In this document: in pieces, positions 50,836 to 60,729 of the stretch | How the letters are laid out: each line of letters begins with the position of its first letter | Numbering within the stretch: position 1 is the first letter of the stretch | Origin: an uncultured Clostridia bacterium | GTDB lineage: Bacteria; Bacillota; Clostridia; TANB77; CAG-508 | DNA: 64,000 nt | Direction: 5' to 3' | Assembly: GCA_934167445.1 (NCBI GenBank) | Contig: CAKPKJ010000001.1 | Span: 1-64,000, forward strand | Made by a program: the position numbers and the translations under genes | Notes under the pieces: model-generated | What the model was told of the DNA's origin: nothing | Databases searched by the model: none | What the model saw: only the letters and a program-made list of their open reading frames with translations

Positions 50836-52536
50836 ATGAAAAAAGAAGTACAAGAATTTAACAATATAAAAGAGATAATATATAATTCAGCAAAAAAATA
50901 TAAAGACCATATAGCCTTTACAATAAAACATCAAAATGGAAAAGAAGTAGAATATGAAAATAAAACATATCCAGATGTATTAAATGATATAAATACATTG
51001 GGAAAAGCTTTATATGATTTAGGAGCAAAGGGAAAAAGAGTTGCAATTATAGGAAAAAACAGATATGAATGGGTAATTGCACATTTAGCAAATTTATTAG
51101 GTGGAATAGTTTCTGTTCCATTAGATAAAGATTTACAAATAGAAGAATTGGAAAGTTCACTTATTAGAAGTAAGGCTGATTATATTGTTTTTGATTCTAA
51201 ATTAACAGAAAAAATGCAAGAAATAAGAAATAATAACAAAACGAATTTAAAAGAATTTATATGTATGGATAAAAAAGAAGGATTTTTATCAATTGCAGAA
51301 CTACTTGAAAAAGGCAAAAAAATAGAAAATGATGAATATGTAAAAAATGAAATTGATAATGATGCAATGGGAATATTACTATTTACATCAGGAACTACAT
51401 CAAAATCAAAAGCTGTAATGTTATCGCAAAAAAATATAGCATCAAATATTTATGCTATGCAAATATGTGAAGACATACGTGATACAGATACAAATATTGC
51501 ATTTTTACCATTTCATCATATATTTGGTTCAACTTGTATGGTTATGATGATAGCATCTGGAGTAAAAACTGTTTTTCCTGATGGACTTAGATACATAAAG
51601 AAGAATCTAAACGAATATAAAGTTACAATTTTTGTTGGAGTTCCAATATTAGTTGAAGCAATCTATAAAACTATAATGAAAGAAATTGAAAAACAAGGAA
51701 AAACCAAGTTAATAAAGGCAGTAATTAAATTTAGTAATGCCTTATTAAAAATTCATATAGATCTTAGAAGAAAATTATTTAAACAAGTCATAAATGCATT
51801 AGGAGGAGAATTAAGATTTGTAATCTCAGGAGGAGCCCCAGCTGATGCAAAAATATCAAAAGGATTTAATGAATTGGGAATAAAAACTGTACAAGGATAT
51901 GGGTTAACTGAAACGTCTCCAGTTATTGCGGCAGAAGATGACAATCATATGAAAAATGGATCAATCGGAATTCCTATGTGTAATGTTGAATTAGAAGTGG
52001 TAAATAAAGATGAAGAAGGAATTGGAGAAATACGTGTAAAAGGACCAAATGTAATGCTTGGCTATTATGAAATGCCAGAAGAAACAGCAAAAGTGTTAAA
52101 AGATGGATGGTTTTACACAGGAGACCTAGGCTATGTAGATAATGAAGGATATATATATATAACCGGAAGAAGCAAAAGCTTAATTGTTTTAAAAAATGGG
52201 AAAAAAGTATTTCCAGAAGAATTAGAAACAATTATTAATAGGCTTGAACTTGTTTCAGAATCAATGGTGTTTGGATTACCTGACAAACAAGATAAAAATG
52301 ATGTAAAATTATCTGTTAAAATTGTTTATGATAAAGAAATTGTAAAAGAAAAATATCCAGAAAAAACGGAAGAAGAGGTATACCAAATAATATGGCAACA
52401 AGTAAAAGAAATAAATAAAGGATTTCCACGTTATAAACATATTCAAAATATGATATTAACAGATAAAGAATTGATAAAAACATCGACTAAAAAAGTAAAA
52501 AGGCAAGAAGAAATGAAGTTGATTTGCCAAAATTAG
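50836..52536 (+). CDS. AMP-dependent acyl-CoA synthetase (long-chain type) 1
   Basis: This 566-aa adenylating enzyme has ANL-superfamily motifs: a P-loop-like LLFTSGTTSKSKAVMLS (the usual second Gly replaced by Ser), YGLTETSPV, YTGDLGYVDNEGYIYITGR and a C-terminal KTSTKKVKR with the catalytic Lys. Close relatives activate fatty acids to acyl-CoA. The altered TSGTT-S could affect ATP binding. It converges on a paralogue at 52655. GAGGAATTG is 8 nt upstream. Confidence 0.85.
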   Translation: MKKEVQEFNNIKEIIYNSAKKYKDHIAFTIKHQNGKEVEYENKTYPDVLNDINTLGKALYDLGAKGKRVAIIGKNRYEWVIAHLANLLGGIVSVPLDKDLQIEELESSLIRSKADYIVFDSKLTEKMQEIRNNNKTNLKEFICMDKKEGFLSIAELLEKGKKIENDEYVKNEIDNDAMGILLFTSGTTSKSKAVMLSQKNIASNIYAMQICEDIRDTDTNIAFLPFHHIFGSTCMVMMIASGVKTVFPDGLRYIKKNLNEYKVTIFVGVPILVEAIYKTIMKEIEKQGKTKLIKAVIKFSNALLKIHIDLRRKLFKQVINALGGELRFVISGGAPADAKISKGFNELGIKTVQGYGLTETSPVIAAEDDNHMKNGSIGIPMCNVELEVVNKDEEGIGEIRVKGPNVMLGYYEMPEETAKVLKDGWFYTGDLGYVDNEGYIYITGRSKSLIVLKNGKKVFPEELETIINRLELVSESMVFGLPDKQDKNDVKLSVKIVYDKEIVKEKYPEKTEEEVYQIIWQQVKEINKGFPRYKHIQNMILTDKELIKTSTKKVKRQEEMKLICQN

Positions 52537-52573
52537 AAAAAATTAGGATGATTTGAGCTAAATAAAGTTTACC

Positions 52574-52637
52574 TAAAAAGAGGCATATATAAATGAGGTT
52601 ACATTTTTAGTAGTTTCATATAAATATGCTTCTTTTT
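52574..52637. terminator. Hairpin between the two acyl-CoA synthetase genes
   Basis: An AAAAAGAGGCATAT arm pairs with an ATATGCTTCTTTTT arm (one G-T) around a long loop that itself has small complementary parts. It serves convergent genes. Confidence 0.65.
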
Positions 52638-52654
52638 ATTTTATAATTTTGTTT

Positions 52655-54394
52655 TTATTTATTTTCATCTGAATTATTTTCTTTAAAATTCATATTATCA
52701 CCATAACGTTTAACTTTTTGGGTGGTAGTTTTTTCAAATTCTTTATCTCTAATAATAAAGTTCTTAATATGTTTATAATTAGGCAATTTGCTGTTTACAC
52801 TAGAAACCGCATCTGAAACAACTTTCCAAACTTCTTCTTTTGTAGGGACACTTCCTTTTAAGTATTCAGTAATTGCTTCAAGGTTAGGATAAATTTGAGC
52901 GTTTACATAGGTTTCGTCATCATCTTCTTTTCGAATACCTTGAACCAAGGATTCAGAAATAAGAGGGTTATCATTTAAATAATATTCAACTTCTTCTGGA
53001 TATATATTTTTTCCATTTTTAGTAACAATAACAGATTTACATCTACCAGTTATATACAAATAACCATTTTCGTCGATTTTTCCTAAATCTCCAGTATGGA
53101 ACCAACCATCAATAATTGTTTCTGAAGTTTTTTGCTCATCTTCATAATATCCAAGCATTACATTAGGACCTTTTACTATAATTTCTCCAACACCTTCACT
53201 ATTAGGGTTATCAATTTTGTATTCAACATTTGGAATAGGTAAACCTGCAGCATCATCTCTTTGAAAGAAGTCTGTATTTCCTGCAACAAGAGGAGAACAT
53301 TCTGTTAATCCATATCCTTGCAATACATTAAGATGTAAATTTCTAAAATCAAAGGCAATATCTGGGTTCACCGCAGCAGCACCTACTATAAATACTCTTA
53401 ATCTTCCACCTAAGGTGTTTTTTACTTTTGTTCTTACAATTTTTTTCATAATAGCTGATAAGTTATTATATGGATTCCTGTTATTCTCCATTTTATATTT
53501 ATCAGGAAGTGATTTATTCATATTTTTTACAATATTTTTATGTAATTTTTCTAGTAGCAAAGGAACACATAATATTACAGAAGGATGGAATTCTTGCATA
53601 TTTTTTGCAATATAACGTAATCCTTGGCAATGACAAATAGAGGCTCCACTATATATTGGTAATAAAAATCCAATTGTACATTCATATGTATGGTGCAAAG
53701 GTAAAATAGAGAAAAATAAGTCACTTCTTTTTACTTTTACAATTCCATATATTGATAAAATATTAGAACATATATTACGTTGTGACAAACATACACCTTT
53801 AGCACTTCCTGTAGTTCCAGAAGTAAACAATAAAACACGTAATTCATCTGGATTTATAGTTATATTATCAAAATCAGTAAAACCATTGTCATAAAATTTC
53901 TTGCCGTCTGTAAGCATTTTGCTGAAATCGTGCTCAAATGTTACAAATAAAGTTTCAGAATTTTCTAATTTAGAAATATTTTCTTTTAATCCATTAAGAT
54001 TTTTTTCATCACCTAAAATGCATACAGATTTAGAAACATTCATAAAATTAATTACATCATCAGTATGTAATTCTTTATCAATTGGAACGACAATACCTAC
54101 AATTGAAGCGGCTAAATAAGAGACACACCAGTTGTAAGAATTTTTCCCTATTACAGCAATCCTTTTATTTAAAAAGCCATTTTTTATAAGTGTTGTCCCT
54201 AAGTGTACAATATCGTTTTTAAATTCAGAATATTTTATATATTTAATTTCCCCATTATTATCCTTTATTTTAAAAGCTGTTCTATTACGGTAGATATCAC
54301 CTGAACGGTATATCATATCTTTAAAGTTTGAAACTTCTTCTGTTTTATGATATTTTTTCTCAAGTTGTTTTGCTACATTTAATTTCTCTTTCAT
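52655..54394 (-). CDS. AMP-dependent acyl-CoA synthetase (long-chain type) 2
   Basis: This 579-aa protein has intact ANL motifs: LLFTSGTTGSAKGVCLS, YGLTECSPLVAG, HTGDLGKIDENGYLYITGR and a C-terminal KTTTQKVKRYG. It resembles long-chain fatty-acid CoA ligases and is a paralogue of the convergent gene. A short acidic tail follows the catalytic Lys. AGGAGGA precedes the ATG. It starts 20 bp after the end of the upstream minus-strand gene at 54415, so those two probably share a transcript. Confidence 0.87.
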   Translation of the reverse strand: MKEKLNVAKQLEKKYHKTEEVSNFKDMIYRSGDIYRNRTAFKIKDNNGEIKYIKYSEFKNDIVHLGTTLIKNGFLNKRIAVIGKNSYNWCVSYLAASIVGIVVPIDKELHTDDVINFMNVSKSVCILGDEKNLNGLKENISKLENSETLFVTFEHDFSKMLTDGKKFYDNGFTDFDNITINPDELRVLLFTSGTTGSAKGVCLSQRNICSNILSIYGIVKVKRSDLFFSILPLHHTYECTIGFLLPIYSGASICHCQGLRYIAKNMQEFHPSVILCVPLLLEKLHKNIVKNMNKSLPDKYKMENNRNPYNNLSAIMKKIVRTKVKNTLGGRLRVFIVGAAAVNPDIAFDFRNLHLNVLQGYGLTECSPLVAGNTDFFQRDDAAGLPIPNVEYKIDNPNSEGVGEIIVKGPNVMLGYYEDEQKTSETIIDGWFHTGDLGKIDENGYLYITGRCKSVIVTKNGKNIYPEEVEYYLNDNPLISESLVQGIRKEDDDETYVNAQIYPNLEAITEYLKGSVPTKEEVWKVVSDAVSSVNSKLPNYKHIKNFIIRDKEFEKTTTQKVKRYGDNMNFKENNSDENK

Positions 54395-54414
54395 ATGTTC
54401 CTCCTAAAATATAA

Positions 54415-55281
54415 TTATTTGTATCTATAAAAAATATAATTTGTATCTTTTTTTAATGTTATAGTTCCGTCATATAAAGAACTTGAATCTGTATCTATTG
54501 GAATATCAATAAACACACTGCATTTAAATTCTTGGTTTAAATTATTTGTAATATATATATCAAAAGAGATGCTAGTTCTTATAGAATTAAGTAAAATTTC
54601 ACATCTTTTTAATAAAGAACCATCATAAGTTATTGCTTTAGAAGTATCTGTTATTGTGTAATCGTTTTTTATGTTTTGGTTGACAAAACTTAAAACAATA
54701 GGGTTTGCCAAATTGTTATATAAAACAGGCGAATCTAGATTAGTTATATCATCTGAAGATATGGAAAAATCTAATCTATCATTAATCACATTAGTTTCTA
54801 CAATTTCACTTTTGGCAAAATTTTCAATATTTTTGTAATATAAATTTGGAATACCAAGTTCTGGAGTCTTGGTGAATTTTATATTATCGATATATACTGA
54901 TTTTAAAGTGTTCTCTAAACCTTTTTCTGGATTAGGACTACTTATAAATAAAGCCATATCAGTATATTGATACAAATTTTCAATTGTAAAATTGCTACTT
55001 GATATATTTTTGCTTTTTGCATCACAACTACTAAAAAAGGTGATATTTTTTATCTGAAATATAGTTGATTCATTTTTTTTAGAAAAGTTCATAACACTAT
55101 TTTCAAAAGCTTGCTTTGAGTAAATTCGAGTAAATAACAAATTTGCTAATACCAAAGCAAAAATTAATAAAAGCAATGTAATTATTGATGCTATTTTCAA
55201 TTTTTTATTGAGTTTTTTAAATCCTTTATTAAAATGTGAAAGTCTTGTTTTGAATCTAGAATATTTATTATTCTTATCCAT
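54415..55281 (-). CDS. Membrane-anchored protein of unknown function
   Basis: This 288-aa protein has a basic N-terminus with RLSHFNKGFKKLNKKLK, a helix near residues 31-52, and an outer domain with NIKFTKTPELGIPNLY and a Tyr-rich C-terminus. I recognise no domain. The start at 55281 has AAAGGAGG upstream; earlier codons give only a hydrophobic run without a ribosome binding site. It reads in the direction of acyl-CoA synthetase 2, which suggests a shared mRNA and perhaps a lipid-related role (inference). Confidence 0.7.
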   Translation of the reverse strand: MDKNNKYSRFKTRLSHFNKGFKKLNKKLKIASIITLLLLIFALVLANLLFTRIYSKQAFENSVMNFSKKNESTIFQIKNITFFSSCDAKSKNISSSNFTIENLYQYTDMALFISSPNPEKGLENTLKSVYIDNIKFTKTPELGIPNLYYKNIENFAKSEIVETNVINDRLDFSISSDDITNLDSPVLYNNLANPIVLSFVNQNIKNDYTITDTSKAITYDGSLLKRCEILLNSIRTSISFDIYITNNLNQEFKCSVFIDIPIDTDSSSLYDGTITLKKDTNYIFYRYK

Positions 55282-55425
55282 AATTCCTCCTTTGTAAAAC
55301 ATATATATAATAGTATAAAAATAAAATAAAATCAAGTAAATTAAATAGATTATTTGAGTAAAAATTTCCAGCATTTTAAATTGACAAAAAGAGACTAAAA
55401 AGGTAGAATTGTATTAGGTGATAAT

Positions 55426-56676
55426 ATGAAATCAAAAGATAAAATGAAAAAACATATGAAAATATCAATTAAGAATATAATGTTTGTTTCAGTTTTTGTT
55501 ATTATTCTATTATTTCTATTAGCAATTTATGATTATTATTTTAGAAAAGATGAAGTTTATGCACAAGAAACGAGTGCAAAAACAAAACAGAATAATGTAA
55601 AAATAAGCAATGCAAGTGAAATCGATCTTGAAAAGATAATGAACCAAAATTCAGAAAATAAAGCTAAAGAAGAATATATGACAGAAGAAGTTGAATTAGA
55701 ATATATAACAAAATATAGACAAAATGAGAATATTCCAACAGGGACAATTCAGGTAGTACAAGAAGGAAGAGAAGGAAAACAAGAAATTACAACAAAAAAA
55801 ACATATAAAAACGGTCAAGTAGCATCTGAAGAACAAGTAAATAGCAAGATAACTAAGGCCTCAGTAGATAAAATTGTTGAAATTGGTACTGGAACGAAAA
55901 AAAGCAAGCATATAGTGCAAATTGGAGAGTCAGTACAGATAACGTCTGATAGAGCAAGCATAATGTTGGAAGCAGATGAAAATTCTCAAAAAGTAGCAAC
56001 TTTGACTAAAGGAATGGAACTCAAGGTATTAGAAATAAAAAATGAATGGTATAAAATCAGTGGAAATGGCACTGTTGGTTATATAAAATCAGAAAATACA
56101 TCATATGCTGATAACGAAGAAAAAGAAGATACAAAACAAAAAAACAAAACCAATGAAAATTCTAATGATGCTACAAACATAGCTAAACTAAGCTTTGATA
56201 TGGAATTAAACAAGCCAAGTGGCTTAAGTTTAGAACAATTTGAAAAAGTATTGACAGATAGTAAAGATAAGAAAAATGTATTTAAAAACAATGCAAAATA
56301 TTTTTATTATGTTGAACAACAATATAATATAAATGGTCTTTTTGTCGCTGCACTTGGAATACATGAAAGCAATTGGGGAACATCTAAAATAGCACAAAAT
56401 AAGCATAATTTATTTGGATATGGGGCATATGATTCAAATCCTTATAATGGAGCATATGATTTTAAAGATTATTCGGAAAGTATTGACTTAGTGTCTAGAG
56501 TATTTATTAAATATTATTTGAATCCTAAAGGGACAGCAATTTATGGCGGAGAAATAGCCTCTGGAAAATACTATAGTGGGGCAACATTAAGTGGAATAAA
56601 TAAGAAATATGCAACAGATAAAAATTGGGCGAATGGAGTATATAAAAATATGGAATATTTATACAATAAATTATAA
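55426..56676 (+). CDS. Secreted cell-wall hydrolase: G5, SH3 and glucosaminidase domains
   Basis: This 416-aa protein has an N-terminal anchor (about residues 17-37), a G5 domain (about 88-160, including PTGTIQVVQEGREGKQE and the VDKIVEIGTG end), a bacterial SH3 domain (about 165-225, TLTKGMELKVLEIKNEWYKI), a charged linker, and a C-terminal N-acetylglucosaminidase domain with LFVAALGIHESNWGTSKIA, where the catalytic Glu is expected. It would cut peptidoglycan during growth, separation or sporulation. The start lacks a strong ribosome binding site (AGGTGAT). Confidence 0.88.
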   Translation: MKSKDKMKKHMKISIKNIMFVSVFVIILLFLLAIYDYYFRKDEVYAQETSAKTKQNNVKISNASEIDLEKIMNQNSENKAKEEYMTEEVELEYITKYRQNENIPTGTIQVVQEGREGKQEITTKKTYKNGQVASEEQVNSKITKASVDKIVEIGTGTKKSKHIVQIGESVQITSDRASIMLEADENSQKVATLTKGMELKVLEIKNEWYKISGNGTVGYIKSENTSYADNEEKEDTKQKNKTNENSNDATNIAKLSFDMELNKPSGLSLEQFEKVLTDSKDKKNVFKNNAKYFYYVEQQYNINGLFVAALGIHESNWGTSKIAQNKHNLFGYGAYDSNPYNGAYDFKDYSESIDLVSRVFIKYYLNPKGTAIYGGEIASGKYYSGATLSGINKKYATDKNWANGVYKNMEYLYNKL

Positions 56677-56773
56677 AAAAATCTTGCTATTTTTTACAAT
56701 TTATTGTATGATATAGAAGTATAAGGCTTTAGGAAAAATGCTTAAAAGAGACTTGAGAAAGGGGCTTGAATAA

Positions 56774-57181
56774 ATGAAGAGAGGACTATTAATATTTACG
56801 ATATTTATAGTAATAAGTGGAATGTTTTTTGCTACAACAAAAATATATGCAGCAGAAAAAGCGATTGATGAATCAACAGAGAGTAAAATTATTGAATTAA
56901 AAGATAATGCAGCTAGCTCACTTGCCGATTATCAAGATAAATATGGCTCAAATATATATGGATTTGTAGCATATATTTTAAATTTAATTAGAATTTATAG
57001 TATACCATTATGCTTTTTAGGAATAGCAATTGGAGCAATACATCAATATGTAATAGGTATAAGAAAATTGGATACACTAGAAAAAGGAATGGCTTTAATA
57101 GTAAGCTTTGTAACAATATTAATTATATGCCAAATCTTACCACTAGCATTTGCAGTGTTTGTAAAATTTGGAAGGGGGTAA
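56774..57181 (+). CDS. Small two-helix VirB2/TrbC-like membrane protein
   Basis: This 135-aa protein has an N-terminal signal-like helix (about residues 5-25, ending AAEKAID), a polar region, then two long hydrophobic helices (about 70-95 and 108-130) separated by a basic loop GIRKLDTLEKG. This is the size and layout of VirB2/TrbC pilins of type IV secretion, although a lone gene cannot prove it. The stop is 3 bp before the next ATG, so both are probably made together. Confidence 0.6.
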   Translation: MKRGLLIFTIFIVISGMFFATTKIYAAEKAIDESTESKIIELKDNAASSLADYQDKYGSNIYGFVAYILNLIRIYSIPLCFLGIAIGAIHQYVIGIRKLDTLEKGMALIVSFVTILIICQILPLAFAVFVKFGRG

Positions 57182-57184
57182 CAA

Positions 57185-59533
57185 ATGAAAGTCTTATTTG
57201 CTGTAAGTAATGAAGAAATCTCAGAATCTATTGTGAAAAAATATCAAAAACAATATAAACAGATTATTTCATATAAAAACGTATATTACTTTAATGCAAT
57301 ATTAAAAGAAATACAAAAAGATAAATCTTATGATAGAATAGTCATAAGTGAAGAATTAGAAGCATTTACACATACACAATACGATCAAATTGATAAATTT
57401 ATTTTTGAAAAATTAGATGGAATAAGTGATGAAGCCGCTAGTTCAACAGGAAAAGATATACCAATTATTTTAATTTGTTCAGATAGAAGAACAAAATCAG
57501 AAGAAATGCTTGTAAAGTTATTTGGAATAGGAATCTATAACGCAATAATTGGATCAGACAGAAGTGTAGAAGAAGTTTGCAGATTAATAAATAGACCTCG
57601 TACAAAAAAAGAAGCTAAAACATATTATCAAATTGAATCCGAAAGTGTAAATTATCAAAGTGAAAATGAAAATGATGTAAGTGAAGTAGAAATACAAAAT
57701 ATACTTGCACATTATAAAAGATTAGGAAAAAATGAAGATAGATATTTAGAAAGTTTTGATAATATTGCGGCTCAATACAATGACACACAATTAAGAATAA
57801 TAAGTAAATTTTTGCCATTGAATGTTAGAGCTGTATTGGAAGAAAGGTCACAAAAATATCAACAAGTAATGTCTTTTAATAGTAAAGTTTCAGATAAATT
57901 AAGAAAACCTAAAAAAGAAGAAGTGGACGGTACAAGTGAACAATTATTGAAACCAAAAACTAAAGAACAAATAATGTCTGGACCAGTTGTAATACCTTCA
58001 TCAGTTAATATGAATGGTGCTAGAAAATTATCAAGAACAAGAAAAACAGAAGTAACAAAAATGGAAGAACCACAAGCAGAAATACCACTACAAGAACCAG
58101 TACAAGAGCAAGTAAAGGAACCGGTACAAGTAGAGCCTGTTAAAGAAAGTGCAGAACAACCAGCAAAAAGAAGAAGAGGAAGACCTAGAAAAAATCCGGA
58201 ACCGGTTGTTGAAGAAAGTGTAGAACAACCAGTAAAAAGAAGAAGAGGAAGACCTAGAAAAAATCCATTGCCAGAAGAGATGCAAGAAGAAAAACTAGAA
58301 GAACAACCAGAAGAACAACTACAACAGGAAAAACCAGATGTTGATTTAGAGCTGAAATCAGAAGAATTTGAAAGTGTGCTTCCAGGATTAGAAGAAAACG
58401 ATGAAGTCAACATTACTAATAATCTAGATAGTAATTATAGAAACAATAACTATAACAATGAAAATAATAATTATAATAGCTATAGTAGCAATTACAACAA
58501 TAATGAATATAATTATAATCAATATTCAAATAACAATTCAGCTAATTTTGAAGAAAGTGTATTGCCAGGACTTTCATCAAATGTATCATATGGACAACCA
58601 ATAGCAACAATGCAAGAAAATTCAAGTGTTAATGATAATGAAATAGAAAAAATTGATTTATCTGGATTATTGACTTCTGGTAAAAAAATCGCAACATTTG
58701 TAGGAACTAGTAAAAACGGAACATCATTTATAGTAAACAATTTAGCAGAAATGTTGTCAACAGCAGGAATTGATGTTGCAATATTAGATACAACTAAAAA
58801 TAGAAATTCATATTATATATATACAAAAAATGAAGAAGAATTACGTAATATTGCAGAGCAAACAATAACAGGACTAGCTAGAGGAATCGCTAGGGGAATT
58901 GAAGTACATAAAAATCTTACTGTTTATACTTCATTACCAGATGAAAATGAAGCAATAGAACATACTGATAAAATTCTAGAAACATTATTGGGAAAACATT
59001 CATTAATTTTAATTGATACAGATTTTAAAACGCCATCAAGATATTTTGAACAAGCACAAGAAATCTATCTAATTCAAAGTTTAGATGTCTTGACAATACA
59101 ACCATTAACAGCATTTTTGAGAGAATTAAAATCAAAAAATATTCTAGAAGATAGAAAATTAAGAGTAGTTTTAAATAAAACAGTAAAAATTAGAGGCATA
59201 AATGATAAAACAATAATTGGAGGAATGGCATTTTATAATGATCCTGCTATGTCATTTATGACAGAACTATTTGATAGAACATTAATAAAATATATGTCTA
59301 TTCCATTTGAAGAAGAAACATATATAAAATATCTAGAAAATGTTATAGAGTGTAATATATCATTAAAAGGATATTCTAAAGGGCTATTACAGTCACTAAA
59401 AGAATTGGGAAATATGGTATATCCAACAGGAGGTACATCATATCGTCCGCCAACAGCAAACGGATATAACACTCAAAATACTTTTAGTCCAGGGATGACA
59501 CAAACACTAAATCAAATGAAAAACAATTATTAA
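57185..59533 (+). CDS. CpaE-like protein: receiver-like domain, AT-hooks and degenerate MinD-type ATPase
   Basis: The 782-aa protein starts with a receiver-like domain (residues 1-135), then a helical region, a Pro/Glu/Gln-rich linker with two exact AT-hook units KRRRGRPRKNP at about 318-328 and 340-350, an Asn/Tyr-rich stretch near 415-455, and a C-terminal MinD/CpaE-like domain. The P-loop position reads GTSKNGTSFIVNNLA, without the Lys-Thr pair, and LILIDTDFKTPS is the later strand. It probably positions a membrane machine or chromosome region and may bind AT-rich DNA through the hooks. ATPase activity is doubtful. Confidence 0.7.
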   Translation: MKVLFAVSNEEISESIVKKYQKQYKQIISYKNVYYFNAILKEIQKDKSYDRIVISEELEAFTHTQYDQIDKFIFEKLDGISDEAASSTGKDIPIILICSDRRTKSEEMLVKLFGIGIYNAIIGSDRSVEEVCRLINRPRTKKEAKTYYQIESESVNYQSENENDVSEVEIQNILAHYKRLGKNEDRYLESFDNIAAQYNDTQLRIISKFLPLNVRAVLEERSQKYQQVMSFNSKVSDKLRKPKKEEVDGTSEQLLKPKTKEQIMSGPVVIPSSVNMNGARKLSRTRKTEVTKMEEPQAEIPLQEPVQEQVKEPVQVEPVKESAEQPAKRRRGRPRKNPEPVVEESVEQPVKRRRGRPRKNPLPEEMQEEKLEEQPEEQLQQEKPDVDLELKSEEFESVLPGLEENDEVNITNNLDSNYRNNNYNNENNNYNSYSSNYNNNEYNYNQYSNNNSANFEESVLPGLSSNVSYGQPIATMQENSSVNDNEIEKIDLSGLLTSGKKIATFVGTSKNGTSFIVNNLAEMLSTAGIDVAILDTTKNRNSYYIYTKNEEELRNIAEQTITGLARGIARGIEVHKNLTVYTSLPDENEAIEHTDKILETLLGKHSLILIDTDFKTPSRYFEQAQEIYLIQSLDVLTIQPLTAFLRELKSKNILEDRKLRVVLNKTVKIRGINDKTIIGGMAFYNDPAMSFMTELFDRTLIKYMSIPFEEETYIKYLENVIECNISLKGYSKGLLQSLKELGNMVYPTGGTSYRPPTANGYNTQNTFSPGMTQTLNQMKNNY

Positions 59534-59557
59534 CAGATTATTGAGGAGGAAAAATAA

Positions 59558-60709
59558 GTGATAATAGCAGTAGTAGCAATATTGGTTTTTATTGTAATTG
59601 GGTTAATAATATATAATGTAACGATACATAAAAAGATACAAAAATTTAGAAATTTGAACCAAAAGATAACCAATTTATATGTAGTTCAAGATTTTATGAA
59701 TGCTATTGGAGAAACATCAACAGTAGAAGACAAAATAAAGAAAATAAATGACATATTGATAGAAAGATATGAAATAAAATATTCTACCATAGTTGTATTT
59801 GACGGAGCAGAATACAAAATAAAAGCCTCAAATGTGGACCCTAAACACTGGGATGCATTGAAATCTTTACATGAATTAGATATGTTTAAAGACAGTATTG
59901 AAACAGCAACACCAAAATATGTTACTGTTAACAATGAGAGTGAACGACTTCCATATCAACAAATGGAATTTGGTAGAGCTAAATCTGCTATATTTTTCCC
60001 TTTATATATTGATAATGTTTATATTGGATATTGGATAATAGAAAGTGGAACTCCACATGATTTCGATAATGTAGATATAACGGTATTAGAAGTAATAAAA
60101 GAAAATATTGTAGCGGTTTTAAAAACAGTAGTGCATCAAAAAACATTAGAGACAATTGTTAGAAAAGATTTATTTACAGGACTATATTCAGAAGAATATT
60201 TATATGGTGAAGGAAAAAAAATAATTGATCAATATACAATATCAACTATATGTATGTTCAAAATAACAAATATTCAACAAATAAACAAACAATGCTCTAG
60301 AGAACTTGGAAATAAAGTTATTACAGAAATAAGTAGATATGTAAAAGAAAATTTAGCATCTGAATATGTATTTGTACGATATATGGGACCTAAATTTGTT
60401 ATTGCTTTTTCAGGAGTTGAGGCAAATTCAGTAGCAGATTTTTTAAATGACATAAAAGAAAAAATTGAAACTATGAAAATAAGGTTAACAGATGAAGAAA
60501 TAGAAATGTATAATTTAGATGCTAATGTAAGAGCAAAAACGATAAAAAAAGGAGAAAAACAGACAGGTAATGGGCAAGAAGCAACTCCAAGATTAAATTT
60601 TGTTATATCATCTTATTATAAAGGAACTGGGTTAGAGGAAGTTTTAAAGAAATTAGAAGAATATTTAGATAATGCTAATCCAGCGGAAAGTGATATAACT
60701 AACATATAA
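59558..60709 (+). CDS. Membrane GAF protein with degenerate GGDEF domain
   Basis: This 383-aa protein has an N-terminal helix (about residues 2-21), a GAF domain (about 45-190, with KSAIFFPLYIDNVYIGYWIIES) and a GGDEF-like domain introduced by RKDLFTGLYSEEYL. In the active-site position the sequence reads YMGPKFVIAF instead of Y/F-GGDEF, so it cannot be a normal diguanylate cyclase. It may sense a ligand and bind partners. GTG 59558 has AGGAGGA 7 nt upstream. It follows the AT-hook protein by 24 bp, in the same operon. Confidence 0.75.
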   Translation: MIIAVVAILVFIVIGLIIYNVTIHKKIQKFRNLNQKITNLYVVQDFMNAIGETSTVEDKIKKINDILIERYEIKYSTIVVFDGAEYKIKASNVDPKHWDALKSLHELDMFKDSIETATPKYVTVNNESERLPYQQMEFGRAKSAIFFPLYIDNVYIGYWIIESGTPHDFDNVDITVLEVIKENIVAVLKTVVHQKTLETIVRKDLFTGLYSEEYLYGEGKKIIDQYTISTICMFKITNIQQINKQCSRELGNKVITEISRYVKENLASEYVFVRYMGPKFVIAFSGVEANSVADFLNDIKEKIETMKIRLTDEEIEMYNLDANVRAKTIKKGEKQTGNGQEATPRLNFVISSYYKGTGLEEVLKKLEEYLDNANPAESDITNI

Positions 60710-60729
60710 AATATAAAGGAGGAATCAAA

